DNA from: Labedella endophytica
GTDB taxonomy: Bacteria; Actinomycetota; Actinomycetes; Actinomycetales; Microbacteriaceae
Direction of reading: 5' to 3'
Length of the DNA: 64,000 bases
Assembly: GCF_003990045.1 (NCBI RefSeq)
Contig: NZ_RZGZ01000006.1
Coordinates: 1-64,000 of the forward strand
Shown here: positions 7,438 to 16,009 of the stretch, in pieces
How positions within the stretch are numbered: the first letter of the stretch is position 1
How the letters are laid out: each line of letters opens with the position of its first letter
The notes under the pieces: model-generated
What the model was told of the DNA's origin: nothing
Database searches by the model: none
The model's input: the letters and a program-made list of their open reading frames with translations, nothing else
Program-made: the position numbers and the translations under genes

Positions 7438-8793
7438 ATGAGCACCCAGGGGACGGCACTTCGAGAGGGCATCGCGACCGCGATCTCCGCCCTCGTCGAG
7501 CCCATCGGCGCGCTCGCGCCGGGGCGGCTCTCAGCGCCCGATTACATCGCCGCGCTCCGGGAGGTCGAGGACCTCGGGCGCCTCGTGGACGCCGCCCGTG
7601 TCGCTCTCGCTGGGGAGGCGGAGAAGCGTACGCAGGGCCCGATCGATACGCTCGGGGCCCTCGGGTACGCGTCCGCGGTGGACGCTGTGGCGACGCTCAC
7701 ATCCGCCGCAGACCGGGACGCGAAGCGACGCATCCGCGTGGGGGAGTCCTTGAACTCCGGGGTATCGCTGACGGGAGCGGAGACGGGTTGCGCCCACCCG
7801 GCGATCGCCGCATCGGTGTTCGCAGGGAATCTCAGTATCGATGTCGCGACGATCCTCATCGATGCGCTCGATGGGGTCGGGAACCGCGTCGACGACACGG
7901 TGCTGCTGCAGGCAGAGGAGGCGCTCGTCGAGCTCGCCGCCGGCACGCCGCAGCACCCGCCGCTGCGCGCGGACCTCGTCCGCGGCCAGGTGCAACTGTT
8001 CATCGAGGCCCTCGACCCGGACGGGGTCCTCCCGCGTGAAGAACTGGCGAGGCGGAAGCGGCGGTTCACGATCGGACGCGAGACGAGCGACGGCCTCATC
8101 CCCGTGAATGGGCTTCTCACGCTCGAGGTCGGGGCGTCACTGAAGCGACTCGTGGATGCGCATGTGCGGAGGGTGTCGTTTCCGGACCCTGACTCGATGG
8201 TCGAGCACGTTGACGACCGGCTCCCGCAGCAGAAGCGCCACGACACCCTCGCTGACATCCTCAGCGCCGCCGCCCGGGTGAAGGACGCACCCGAGCTCGC
8301 CGGATCAGCGCCCGCGATCACCGTGACGGTGACACAGGCCGCGCTCGACGCTGGTGAGGGTGTCGGCGGGATCGACGGTATGGACACCCCGATCTCGGTC
8401 GACGCGATCGAGCGAATGATCGACTCCCGCGGAATGCAGACCGTCACCTTCAATCCGCAGGGCCGGGTGCTGTCCCTCGGATCGGTGCAGCGCTGCTTCA
8501 CCCCGTCGCAGCGACGAGCAATCAACGCGAGAGACGGCGGCTGTGTCATCCCCGGGTGCACCGCACCCGCCGGATGGTGCGAGGTACATCACGTCATCCC
8601 CTGGCGAGAAGGCGGGGCGACTCACACCGACAACGGAGTGCTGCTCTGCTGGGGCCATCATCAGAGCATCGACTCCGGGCCGTGGGAGTTGTCCATGCCG
8701 GACGGAGTCCCGCATGTCCGAGGACCCGGCCACTGGACGTGGACGCACACCACGAAGAGCAGATTCAGACCACCCTCCACCCCCACCGGGTAG
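7438..8793 (+). CDS. DUF222 / HNH endonuclease protein (13E12 family)
   Basis: 451 residues. The N-terminal two thirds match the helical DUF222 domain; the C-terminus is an HNH nuclease module with zinc Cys pairs CVIPGC (369-374) and CWGHH (404-408), and catalytic HHVIPW at about 384-389. Members occur in many copies per actinobacterial genome; several 13E12 genes of Mycobacterium tuberculosis respond to DNA damage. I start at the ATG at 7438 because it sits 6 nt after the -10; an upstream in-frame ATG at 7324 would run through the promoter and repeats. Surrounded by intergenic repeats, in an accessory segment between mshC and the PAC2 gene. Substrate unknown. Confidence 0.88.
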   Translation: MSTQGTALREGIATAISALVEPIGALAPGRLSAPDYIAALREVEDLGRLVDAARVALAGEAEKRTQGPIDTLGALGYASAVDAVATLTSAADRDAKRRIRVGESLNSGVSLTGAETGCAHPAIAASVFAGNLSIDVATILIDALDGVGNRVDDTVLLQAEEALVELAAGTPQHPPLRADLVRGQVQLFIEALDPDGVLPREELARRKRRFTIGRETSDGLIPVNGLLTLEVGASLKRLVDAHVRRVSFPDPDSMVEHVDDRLPQQKRHDTLADILSAAARVKDAPELAGSAPAITVTVTQAALDAGEGVGGIDGMDTPISVDAIERMIDSRGMQTVTFNPQGRVLSLGSVQRCFTPSQRRAINARDGGCVIPGCTAPAGWCEVHHVIPWREGGATHTDNGVLLCWGHHQSIDSGPWELSMPDGVPHVRGPGHWTWTHTTKSRFRPPSTPTG

Positions 8794-8846
8794 GGCGTTC
8801 GGCGCGGCCTGTGGACGGCGCGAGCGCGGTATTCGTCCGTCCGCCT

Positions 8847-9419
8847 ATGGTCGTCGGCATGGGGGTAGGTACAAGGCGACGTCAGATCGTCGCGCTGAGT
8901 GCGAGTTGTGCGGCTGCGCTCGGTCTCGCGGCGTGCTCGAGCGTTGAACCGACGGTGACGGCTGCGCCGACGTCATCGGCGTCGGTGTCGACGGACGCAT
9001 CCCGCCTCGCCGAGGCGGTGGATGCATTCACTGTGTTCAATGCCGCCCTCGACGGCTATTACAGCGGGACGAAATCCATCGAGGACCTCCAGAGCTTCGT
9101 GACCCCCGACTACTTTCGAGTTCTTGTCGCTGAAGAAGCTGAACGCGACACGTCGACGTGGACGATGGGGACGTCGACATTCGGGGACGAGAAGCTCGTT
9201 GATCCCGACAAATGGGGCGGGCACGGGGACCTCTCCCTCGTCGTCTGTCGAAACATATCGAGGACAGAGGTGGTGGACGATACAGGCGCACCCTCCACGG
9301 TCAAGCCGCTGCGAACTCGGATCCCGCTCATCGTCTACTTCATGGATGACGACACGTCAGGTTCGGGAATGCTCATCGAGAAAGTGGATCAATGGAACGA
9401 AGACGGCTATTGCTCCTGA
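8847..9419 (+). CDS. Putative lipoprotein of unknown function
   Basis: 190 residues with a short basic N-terminus (TRRRQ), a hydrophobic stretch and the lipobox LAAC with Cys30, so a lipid-anchored surface protein is predicted. The mature part begins with a Ser/Thr/Ala linker. Length and content recall small actinobacterial lipoproteins such as the DUF6318 group, but I cannot confirm that assignment. The start may be the ATG at 8859 instead of 8847; neither has a clear ribosome binding site. The 3' end overlaps the next gene by 28 bp, arguing that the two secreted proteins are made together. Confidence 0.75.
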   Translation: MVVGMGVGTRRRQIVALSASCAAALGLAACSSVEPTVTAAPTSSASVSTDASRLAEAVDAFTVFNAALDGYYSGTKSIEDLQSFVTPDYFRVLVAEEAERDTSTWTMGTSTFGDEKLVDPDKWGGHGDLSLVVCRNISRTEVVDDTGAPSTVKPLRTRIPLIVYFMDDDTSGSGMLIEKVDQWNEDGYCS

Positions 9420-10228
9420 CCGGCCTCATCATGGCCCTTGTCATCACTCCGGCGACTGTGGCCATCGCCGATGCCGACTGCGGACTCTCTGGCCTCGGAA
9501 AGGGCGGCTGCGTGTCGGTTGGCGCGGGTCCGAACGGAGTCGACATCGGCGCCGAGGTGACGACCGGCGGTTCCGGCGGAGGCGATAGCACCCCGGGCGA
9601 TGGGGGTGGTTCCGGAGGGGGCCCAAGCGGCGACGGGTCATCGGGCGGCGGGACGCCCGATCCTCAGCAGATCACCGACACGCTCGGAACCTGCCAGAGC
9701 GAACGCTGCGGCGGCGGAGGTGGGGGTACACCCACCGTCACCCTCTCCGACTTCGCGAGCTTCGCCCCGACCACGCCCGGCATCCACATGGAACCCGACG
9801 GGTGGATGCTCCGCGGACTCCCCGCCAACTTCATCGCCGACACCACCAGCAACAGCCACGACAGCACCCTTTTCGCCACCCCGGTGACCGTCCGCTTCAC
9901 ACCCCACGCCTACCGGTGGGACTGGGGCGACGGCACCACCGACACCTTCTCCACTCCCGGCGCCACGTGGGAGGACCTCGACCAGGACCGGTTCACCGAG
10001 ACCCCCACGTCCCACACCTACACCGAACGCGGCACCGTCACGATCAGCCTCCACGTCGACTACGCCGTCGAATACCGCCTGAGCGCCGACGGTGACGACG
10101 CCGGCTCATGGACCACGGTCACCGGCACGGTCGCATCCAGTACGACCGTCGACGCCTACGTCGGCACCGCCACCACCGTCATCGTCCCCGAGGACTGCAA
10201 CGTCGACCCCGCAGGAATCGGCTGCTGA
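9392..10228 (+). CDS. Secreted PKD-like domain protein
   Basis: 278 residues. Signal peptide at about 1-27 (RRR, hydrophobic core, TVAIADA cleavage region), a Gly/Ser-rich linker at about 50-90, then a PKD-like beta-sandwich signature: YRWDWGDGT, SHTY...G and TISLHV. Seven Cys remain in the mature part, including DCGLS near its start and a DCN...GC tail. No membrane anchor, so it is exported or held by the overlapping lipoprotein (28-bp overlap, inferred partner). PKD domains usually mediate protein or glycan contacts. No enzyme motif is visible. It ends 9 bp before the convergent PAC2 gene, with no terminator hairpin recognised. Confidence 0.75.
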   Translation: MERRRLLLLTGLIMALVITPATVAIADADCGLSGLGKGGCVSVGAGPNGVDIGAEVTTGGSGGGDSTPGDGGGSGGGPSGDGSSGGGTPDPQQITDTLGTCQSERCGGGGGGTPTVTLSDFASFAPTTPGIHMEPDGWMLRGLPANFIADTTSNSHDSTLFATPVTVRFTPHAYRWDWGDGTTDTFSTPGATWEDLDQDRFTETPTSHTYTERGTVTISLHVDYAVEYRLSADGDDAGSWTTVTGTVASSTTVDAYVGTATTVIVPEDCNVDPAGIGC

Positions 10229-10237
10229 CGGCTCGGA

Positions 10238-11122
10238 TCAGCCCTTGCCCCACGGCTCGTCGCCGCTGCGGCCGTCGGGCTTGTCGCCCCGGCGTCGTAG
10301 GTAGCGTTCGAATTCCTCGGCGATCGCGTCGCCGCTCGCATCGGGGGACTCGACGGTGTCCCTCGCCTGCTCGAGCTGCTGAATGTAGGTCGCCATCTCG
10401 TCGTCCTCGTCGGCGAGGGCGTCGATCCCCTGCTCCCATTCGGCGGCATCGGCGAGGAGTTCACCGCGCTCGATCACGACGTCGATGATCTCTTCGAGGC
10501 GGTCGGCGAGCGCGAGCACGGCCTTCGGCGAGGGCGCGTTGTGGACGTAATGCGGCACGGAGGCCCAGATCGAGAGGGTCGGCATGCCCAGAGCCTCGGC
10601 GGCGTCCGCGATGACGCTGAGAATCCCCACAGGCCCCTCGTACGACGACCGCTCAACGGCGAATGTCCGGCGGACGTCGGGGTTCTCGCTCGTCGAGAAG
10701 ATCGAGATCGGCCGGGTGTGGGGCACATCGGCGAGCATCGCTCCGAGGAAGACGACGGCCGTCACGTCCGCTGCGAGTGCCGCGTCGAGGATCTCGGCGG
10801 TGAAGTTCTTCCAACTGCGCGACGGCTCGATGCCGAGGAGCAGATAGACCGAGCCGGGCTCACCGTTCTCCACGGCCGGGCCGTAGAGGGTCGTGCCCGG
10901 CCACCGGATGGAGCGCCGTCCGTCCTCGCCTGCGGCGACCGTGGGCCGCGTGAACTGGTAGTCGTAGTAGTCCTCGGGATCGACGGACGCGAGCGGCACG
11001 AGCGCGAGTTGCTCCTGCAGGAGCCTCACGGTGCCCGTCGCGGCGTCTCCCGCGTCGTTCCAGCCCTCGAAGGCGACGACGAGGACACGACCCCGCGAGA
11101 ACGATTCGACGTCAGCCGTCAC
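10238..11122 (-). CDS. PAC2 family protein (proteasome assembly chaperone-like)
   Basis: 294 residues. The core resembles the PAC2 fold (FEGWNDAGDAATG near the start; VFLGAMLADVPHTRP in the middle; SIWASVPHYV later). The function in bacteria is not settled; in archaea and eukaryotes PAC2 relatives help build 20S proteasomes. In actinobacteria the gene sits near the proteasome/Pup cluster, as expected here beside trmI, although that cluster is missing. Start GTG at 11122 is favoured by GAAGGG 9 nt upstream; GTG at 11128 is also in frame. The C-terminal 60 residues are acidic and probably helical. Divergent from the HAD gene. Confidence 0.85.
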   Translation of the reverse strand: MTADVESFSRGRVLVVAFEGWNDAGDAATGTVRLLQEQLALVPLASVDPEDYYDYQFTRPTVAAGEDGRRSIRWPGTTLYGPAVENGEPGSVYLLLGIEPSRSWKNFTAEILDAALAADVTAVVFLGAMLADVPHTRPISIFSTSENPDVRRTFAVERSSYEGPVGILSVIADAAEALGMPTLSIWASVPHYVHNAPSPKAVLALADRLEEIIDVVIERGELLADAAEWEQGIDALADEDDEMATYIQQLEQARDTVESPDASGDAIAEEFERYLRRRGDKPDGRSGDEPWGKG

Positions 11123-11165
11123 GTGCACCAGCCCTTCCGCAGCCGTCTGGCCGATCGATCCTTCC

Positions 11166-11196
11166 AGGATAGGCGCATTCGGGGACCCGGTAGCAT
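11166..11196. promoter_or_regulatory. Divergent promoter pair between PAC2 and HAD genes
   Basis: Minus-strand TATCCT at 11166-11171 would serve the PAC2 gene with a leader of about 40 nt. Plus-strand TAGCAT at 11191-11196 lies 8 nt before the GTG at 11205 (leaderless type). Confidence 0.45.
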
Positions 11197-11204
11197 TGCA
11201 CCCC

Positions 11205-11888
11205 GTGACCTCTCTGATGCCCGATGCCGTCCTGTGGGACATGGACGGGACCCTCGTCGATACCGAGCCCTACTGGATCTCCGCTGAAACCGACCTCGTC
11301 GAGTCGTTCGGCCGCACCTGGACGTACGAGGATGCGATGGAACTCGTCGGAGCCGGCCTCTGGGACTCGGCGGAGACGCTCCGCACCCACGGGGTCGACA
11401 TGCCGGCCGACGAGATCGTCTCCCACCTGACCGAGACGGTCATGGCCCGCATCACCGCACAGGGCGTTCCCTTCCGCCCGGGCGCACTCGAGCTCCTCAC
11501 CGAGCTCCGGTCGGCCGGGGTCCGCGTCGCCCTCGTGACGATGTCGATCCGCAGCATGGCCGAGCACGTCGTCGACCGCATGGACGACAACCCGTTCGAG
11601 GTGCTCGTCACGGGCGACGAGGTGGCCCGACCGAAGCCTCACCCTGATCCCTACGTGGAGGCCGCTTCACGTCTCGGCGTCGACGTCCGACAGTGCGTCG
11701 CGATCGAGGACTCGCGCACCGGTCTCGCGTCGGCAGTCGCTGCGGGGACCGCCGCGATCGCGGTGCCACACGCGGTGTCGATCCCGGAGGGTCCCGAGCA
11801 CACCGTCTGGACGACCCTCTCCGGCCGGACGGCGGCCGATGTCGCCGAGGTCTTCGCCACCCGTCGTCGTGCGGAGGACGCTCGATGA
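11205..11888 (+). CDS. HAD-superfamily phosphatase (beta-phosphoglucomutase/GS-like subgroup)
   Basis: 227 residues. Motif I DMDGTLVDTE begins near residue 12 with the nucleophile Asp, motif II is LVTMS (Thr/Ser), and motif III/IV is RPKPHPDPYVEAA...AIEDSRTGLASA, all typical of subfamily IA with an alpha-helical cap. It hydrolyses a small phosphorylated metabolite, not identifiable from sequence. Start GTG 11205 fits the leaderless -10; ATG 11217 is an alternative. The stop overlaps the trmI start (ATGA), so translation is coupled. Confidence 0.85.
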   Translation: MTSLMPDAVLWDMDGTLVDTEPYWISAETDLVESFGRTWTYEDAMELVGAGLWDSAETLRTHGVDMPADEIVSHLTETVMARITAQGVPFRPGALELLTELRSAGVRVALVTMSIRSMAEHVVDRMDDNPFEVLVTGDEVARPKPHPDPYVEAASRLGVDVRQCVAIEDSRTGLASAVAAGTAAIAVPHAVSIPEGPEHTVWTTLSGRTAADVAEVFATRRRAEDAR

Positions 11889-12910
11889 GCGGTCAGGGCG
11901 GCGAGCGCGTCCGCAACTCCGGCCCCTTCCGCGTGGGGGACCGCGTGCAGCTGACGGGCCCGAAGAACAAGCTCCACACCATCAGCCTCGAGGCGGGAAA
12001 GGTGTTCCACACCCACCGCGGGATGATCGACCACGACGCCCTCATCGGTCTCGACGACGGATCCGTGATCACCAACACCGCCGGGATCGAGTACCTCGCC
12101 CTCCGACCGCTGCTCGTCGACTTCGTCATGTCGATGCCGCGGGGAGCCGCCATCATCTACCCCAAGGACGCCGCTCAGATCCTCGCCTCGGCGGACATCT
12201 TCCCGGGAGCCCGCGTCGTCGAGGCGGGTGTCGGGTCCGGCGCCCTCTCGATCTGGCTGCTCCGCGCCATCGGCGAGTCCGGCCGACTCACCTCCTTCGA
12301 ACGCCGGGAGGAGTTCTCTGACGTCGCCCGTGACAACGTCGCGAGCTTCTTCGGCTACGACCCGGCGTCCTGGGACGTCGTCGTCGGCGATCTGGTGGAG
12401 AAGCTGCCGGACACGATCGAACGGGGGACGGCCGATCGCGTCGTCCTCGACATGCTGGCCCCCTGGGAATGCGTCGATGCGGTCGCCGACGCGCTCACTC
12501 CGGGCGGCGTTCTGCTCTGCTACGTCGCAACGGTCACGCAGCTCTCCCGTGTCGCCGAGGCGATCCGGGCCACGGGCCGGTTCACCGATCCGTCCTCGAC
12601 CGAGACCATGATCCGCGGCTGGCACGTGGAGGGGCTGGCGGTCCGTCCGGACCACCGGATGATCGGTCACACCGGCTTCCTCCTCACCGCGCGTCGTCTC
12701 GCCGATGGAGCCGTCCTGCCCGAGCTCAAGCGACGCCCGTCAAAGTCCGATTTCTCTGACGAGGATGTGGAACTGTGGACCCCCGGCGCCCTCGGTGAGC
12801 GGGTGTCGAGCCCCAAGAGCCTGCGCAAGCGGGTGCGCGCCGCTGCGGCGAGCGCGGACCTCGTCCGCTCACGTGACGAGGTGTCGGGCGATGCCCCCGA
12901 CGCCGACTAA
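11885..12910 (+). CDS. trmI: tRNA (adenine(58)-N1)-methyltransferase
   Basis: 341 residues, SAM-dependent. It makes m1A58 in the T-loop of tRNAs as a homotetramer (known for the actinobacterial and Thermus enzymes). The N-terminal beta domain (GPFRVGDRVQLTGPK) is followed by the Rossmann SAM motif EAGVGSG at 113-119 and the acidic VLDMLAPWE loop. It overlaps the HAD gene by 4 bp. In most actinobacteria the next genes are the proteasomal ATPase and pupylation genes; here an FKBP lipoprotein follows after 55 bp. Confidence 0.93.
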   Translation: MSGQGGERVRNSGPFRVGDRVQLTGPKNKLHTISLEAGKVFHTHRGMIDHDALIGLDDGSVITNTAGIEYLALRPLLVDFVMSMPRGAAIIYPKDAAQILASADIFPGARVVEAGVGSGALSIWLLRAIGESGRLTSFERREEFSDVARDNVASFFGYDPASWDVVVGDLVEKLPDTIERGTADRVVLDMLAPWECVDAVADALTPGGVLLCYVATVTQLSRVAEAIRATGRFTDPSSTETMIRGWHVEGLAVRPDHRMIGHTGFLLTARRLADGAVLPELKRRPSKSDFSDEDVELWTPGALGERVSSPKSLRKRVRAAAASADLVRSRDEVSGDAPDAD

Positions 12911-12913
12911 ACT
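12908..12913 (+). promoter_or_regulatory. Possible -10 element (TAAACT) for the FKBP gene
   Basis: Overlaps the trmI stop codon; would give a leader of about 45 nt before the GTG at 12966. Confidence 0.35.
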
Positions 12914-12965
12914 GAACCGCGCATCCCCGGGGGCCGACGGCCCGCCCGCACCGAATCGAGGCACC

Positions 12966-13904
12966 GTGCGTAAGGCACCCATCCTTCTCCTGTCCGCTGG
13001 ACTCGTCGTCGTCTCCCTGACGGCGTGCTCGTCACCGGCCGACTCCTGCGAGCCCGAGGCCATGCCCGGCAACGCGTCGAACGTGATCACGGCCGACGGG
13101 GACTTCGGCACGGCTCCGACGGTCGACGTGCCGACGGACGTCTACACCCCGACGACGCAGAGCACGACGCTGATCGAGGGGGACGGCGACGTCGTGCTCC
13201 CCGGCGAGCTCATCGTCGTCGACTACACGCTGCTCAATGGTCGGACGGGCGAGGTCGTGACGCAGTCCGCGTACGACGAGGCCGCCCCCACCACGTTCTC
13301 GCCGGACAGCCTTCTCCCCGGAATGGCGAAGGGCATCGTCTGTGCGACGGGCGGCTCCCGAGTCGCCGTCGCGATCTCGGCCGAGGACGCCTTCGGTCCC
13401 TCCGGCGGCAACCCGCAGTTCGGCATCGAGGAGGACGACACGATCCTCGCCGTGATGGACGTGCACCGCAGCTACCTCGCGAAGGCCGACGGTTTCCCTG
13501 TTCCCGTCACTACCGCGGGACTCCCGTCCGTCGTCACCGCGGCCGACGGCACCCCGGGCCTCACGATCCCGAAGAGCGACCCGCCGACCGATCTGCGCAA
13601 GGCGACGCTCCTGCAGGGCAGCGGCGACACGGTGGAGGCGGGAGATCTCGTCACCGTCCACTACACCGGCGCCCTGTGGAACGAACAGACGATCTTCGAC
13701 TCGTCGTGGGACAGCGGGACGCCCGTCCAGTTCTCCACCGATCAGGTCGTCCCGGGCTTCGCCGACGCCGTCGTGGGCGCTCAGGTGGGCTCGCAAGTGG
13801 TCGTCGTCGTGCCGCCGTCCGAAGGGTACAAGGACGTGGCGACCGGATCCATCCCGGCGAACTCCACCCTGGTCTTCGTGGTCGACATCCTCGGCATCGG
13901 CTGA
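12966..13904 (+). CDS. FKBP-type peptidyl-prolyl isomerase, lipoprotein
   Basis: 312 residues. Lipobox LTAC with Cys21 after a basic, hydrophobic signal sequence, so it acts outside the membrane on exported proteins. Two FKBP-like halves are seen: the first (about residues 75-165, VDYTLLNGRTG...) is divergent, the second (about 220-312) has the canonical VTVHYTGALW, FDSSW, VPGFADAVVGAQVGSQVVVVVPPSEGY and LVFVVDILGIG elements. Prolyl isomerisation during folding of secreted proteins is the likely role. Start GTG 12966 is set by the signal peptide. It lies where pafA often precedes pafB in relatives. Confidence 0.9.
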   Translation: MRKAPILLLSAGLVVVSLTACSSPADSCEPEAMPGNASNVITADGDFGTAPTVDVPTDVYTPTTQSTTLIEGDGDVVLPGELIVVDYTLLNGRTGEVVTQSAYDEAAPTTFSPDSLLPGMAKGIVCATGGSRVAVAISAEDAFGPSGGNPQFGIEEDDTILAVMDVHRSYLAKADGFPVPVTTAGLPSVVTAADGTPGLTIPKSDPPTDLRKATLLQGSGDTVEAGDLVTVHYTGALWNEQTIFDSSWDSGTPVQFSTDQVVPGFADAVVGAQVGSQVVVVVPPSEGYKDVATGSIPANSTLVFVVDILGIG

Positions 13905-13930
13905 GCGGTCGGTGGGCGGCGCAGCCGTCG

Positions 13931-13936
13931 TAGGAT
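13931..13936 (+). promoter_or_regulatory. -10 element (TAGGAT) for pafB, leaderless type
   Basis: Ends 6 nt before the GTG at 13943; decides between that start and the GTG at 13937. Confidence 0.5.
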
Positions 13937-13942
13937 GTGAGC

Positions 13943-14959
13943 GTGCCTGAATCCTCGAGCCCGTCTGCACGGGTGCCTGTCGAGGAACGACTCTTCTCCC
14001 TGGTCCTCGCGCTCGTCGCGACCGAGAACGGCCTCACGAAGAACGAGATCCTCTCGACCGTGCAGGGCTACCGGCAGCGCTTCGTGTCCGGGGGCGACAA
14101 CACGAGCCTCGAGCGGCAGTTCGAGCGCGACAAGGACGACATCCGCGACCTCGGGATCCCGATGGAGACCGTCGAGCCGCCGGGGGAGCAGGGGAACAAC
14201 CACCTCCTGCGCTACCGGATCTCGAAGGGCGACTACGACCTTCCCTCGGACCTGACCTTTTCGGCGCAGGAGATCACGCTGCTCGGTCTCGCCTCGACCG
14301 TCTGGCGGCAGGGCTCGCTCTCCGCGGAGTCGCAGCGGGCGCTCGTCAAACTCCGCTCGCTCGGGATCCGGTCCGACGACCCGGTCATCGGATACGCCCC
14401 CCGGCTGCGCACCCGCGAGAGCTCGTTCGAGCCGCTGCGGGCCGCCCTCGAGCGTCACACGACCGTGACGTTCCCGTACCTCAAGCCGGGCGACTCCGCC
14501 CCGCGCCGGCGTACGGTTTCACCGCTCGCCCTCGTTCAGCATCGCGGTCGTTGGCACCTCTACGGCCGGGACGAGGACGCGGCGGCCCCCCGAACCTTCC
14601 TCCTCGCCCGCATCGTCGGTGCACCTCGGTCGACGTCGAAGTCCTTCGAGCCGCCGGAGGGTGGCGGTTCCGCCGAGCGCGCGCTCGCGGAGCTCGACGC
14701 CCTCTGGCGGTCACAACGCGCGACCGTGCGTGTCGTCGACGGTTCGGACGCCGCCACACGGCTCGCCCGCCGCCCCGGATCGAGCGTCGACCTCGGTGGC
14801 GTCATCACCCTGCAGTACACGGACGTCGACATCCTCGCGGACGAGCTCGCTTCGTTCGGCCCCGAGGTCGAGGCGCTCACCCCCGGCGACCTCCGGGCCG
14901 CCGTGATCAAGCGGCTGACGATCCTCGCCCACGCTCACGCCCCGGCCGAGGAGGACTGA
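13943..14959 (+). CDS. pafB: WYL-domain transcriptional regulator PafB
   Basis: 338 residues. N-terminal winged helix (about 10-75), a central WCX-linked WYL domain (region near FPYLKPGDSAPRRRTVSPLAL... with HLYGRD) and a C-terminal extension. With PafC it forms the PafBC activator that drives the LexA-independent DNA-damage response in mycobacteria, binding upstream of RecA-NDp promoters. pafC begins one base after the stop codon. Start at 13943 follows from the -10 spacing. In this genome it is separated from the pupylation genes that gave it its name, in agreement with a role independent of pupylation. Confidence 0.93.
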   Translation: MPESSSPSARVPVEERLFSLVLALVATENGLTKNEILSTVQGYRQRFVSGGDNTSLERQFERDKDDIRDLGIPMETVEPPGEQGNNHLLRYRISKGDYDLPSDLTFSAQEITLLGLASTVWRQGSLSAESQRALVKLRSLGIRSDDPVIGYAPRLRTRESSFEPLRAALERHTTVTFPYLKPGDSAPRRRTVSPLALVQHRGRWHLYGRDEDAAAPRTFLLARIVGAPRSTSKSFEPPEGGGSAERALAELDALWRSQRATVRVVDGSDAATRLARRPGSSVDLGGVITLQYTDVDILADELASFGPEVEALTPGDLRAAVIKRLTILAHAHAPAEED

Positions 14960-14960
14960 C

Positions 14961-15974
14961 ATGGCCTCGTTCCAGCCGATGCACGCCCAGGACAAGCTGG
15001 CCTTCCTGCTCTCCCTCGTGCCCTACCTGATGGACCACGACCGGGTGAGCGTCGCGGATGCCGCGGCGCACTTCGGCGTGCCCCCCGAGCAGATCCGGCA
15101 GGCTGTGCGGCTCATCGCGGTCTCGGGCGTACCGGGGGAGACCACGCAGTACCAGCACGACGATCTGTTCGACATCGATTGGGACGCCTTCGAGCAGGAC
15201 GACGAGATCGCGATCACCCATCTCGTGGCGATCGATGAATCGCCGCGCTTCTCCGCCCGCGAGGCAGCGGCTCTGATCGCAGGCCTGCAGTATCTGTCCG
15301 GGCTCCCCGAACAGGCCGATCGCGACGTCGTGGGTTCACTCATGGCCAAACTCTCGCGCGGAGCATCGGCGGCCCCGAGCGAGGTCGCCGTGGGATCCGG
15401 CGACCTGGACGAGGCTCTGGCGACGATCAGGAGATCGGTCGCGACCGCCCGTTCGCTCGCGTTCGACTACCTCAACGCGCGCGGCGAGCGGGAGCGGCGC
15501 ACTGTCGACCCGCTCCGCGTGGAATCCCTCGACGCCGACTGGTACGTCCGAGCCTGGGACCACGGTCGGCAGGCCGTCCGGACCTTCCGGCTCGATCGGA
15601 TGTCGGGTCTCGACGTGACGGACGAGCCCGCGAGTGCCGAGGGACGGGACGTCGTCCTGCCCGAGACCCTCTTCCAGGCGTCGCCCGACGATCTGAGCGT
15701 CGAGCTCGAGCTCTCGGAGGCGGCACTGCCTCTCGTGGACGACTGGATCGGTGGCAGCGAGCGGCGACGTGTCGACCCGGATCGTGTCCGTGTCACGGTT
15801 CGGCTGGCGCACTACGGCGCCCTCACGAGGCTCGTCGCGGGTCTCGCGGGTCTCGCCACGGTGGTCGGACCTCCCGATGCTCGGGCGACCGTGGAGAGAT
15901 GGGCGGGCGACGCTCTCGCGAACTACGCGACCGGCGGCGGTTCTCCCAGCCCAGCCACCGGTCCGGCACGGTAG
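14961..15974 (+). CDS. pafC: WYL-domain transcriptional regulator PafC
   Basis: 337 residues, paralogue and partner of PafB. Winged helix at the N-terminus (FLLSLVPYLMDHDRVSVADAA), WYL domain in the middle (SLAFDYLNARGERERRTVDPL...WYVRAWDHG) and a C-terminal WCX region. It lies 1 bp behind pafB, so they share an operon. A candidate PafBC target promoter is found at 7409 in this window. Its last codons contain a -10-like TAGACT that may start tatA transcription. Confidence 0.93.
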   Translation: MASFQPMHAQDKLAFLLSLVPYLMDHDRVSVADAAAHFGVPPEQIRQAVRLIAVSGVPGETTQYQHDDLFDIDWDAFEQDDEIAITHLVAIDESPRFSAREAAALIAGLQYLSGLPEQADRDVVGSLMAKLSRGASAAPSEVAVGSGDLDEALATIRRSVATARSLAFDYLNARGERERRTVDPLRVESLDADWYVRAWDHGRQAVRTFRLDRMSGLDVTDEPASAEGRDVVLPETLFQASPDDLSVELELSEAALPLVDDWIGGSERRRVDPDRVRVTVRLAHYGALTRLVAGLAGLATVVGPPDARATVERWAGDALANYATGGGSPSPATGPAR

Positions 15975-15977
15975 ACT
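15972..15977 (+). promoter_or_regulatory. -10 element (TAGACT) for tatA
   Basis: Overlaps the pafC stop codon (TAG). It would give a leader of about 26 nt including the TTGGAGG ribosome binding site of tatA. Confidence 0.4.
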
Positions 15978-16009
15978 CGCCGTACACCGACCCCCTTGGA
16001 GGATCGCGC

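Noticed and set aside
7380-7440. LexA box before the DUF222/HNH gene
   Set aside because: No match to the actinobacterial TCGAAC-N4-GTTCGA palindrome was found; only the PafBC-like motif fits.
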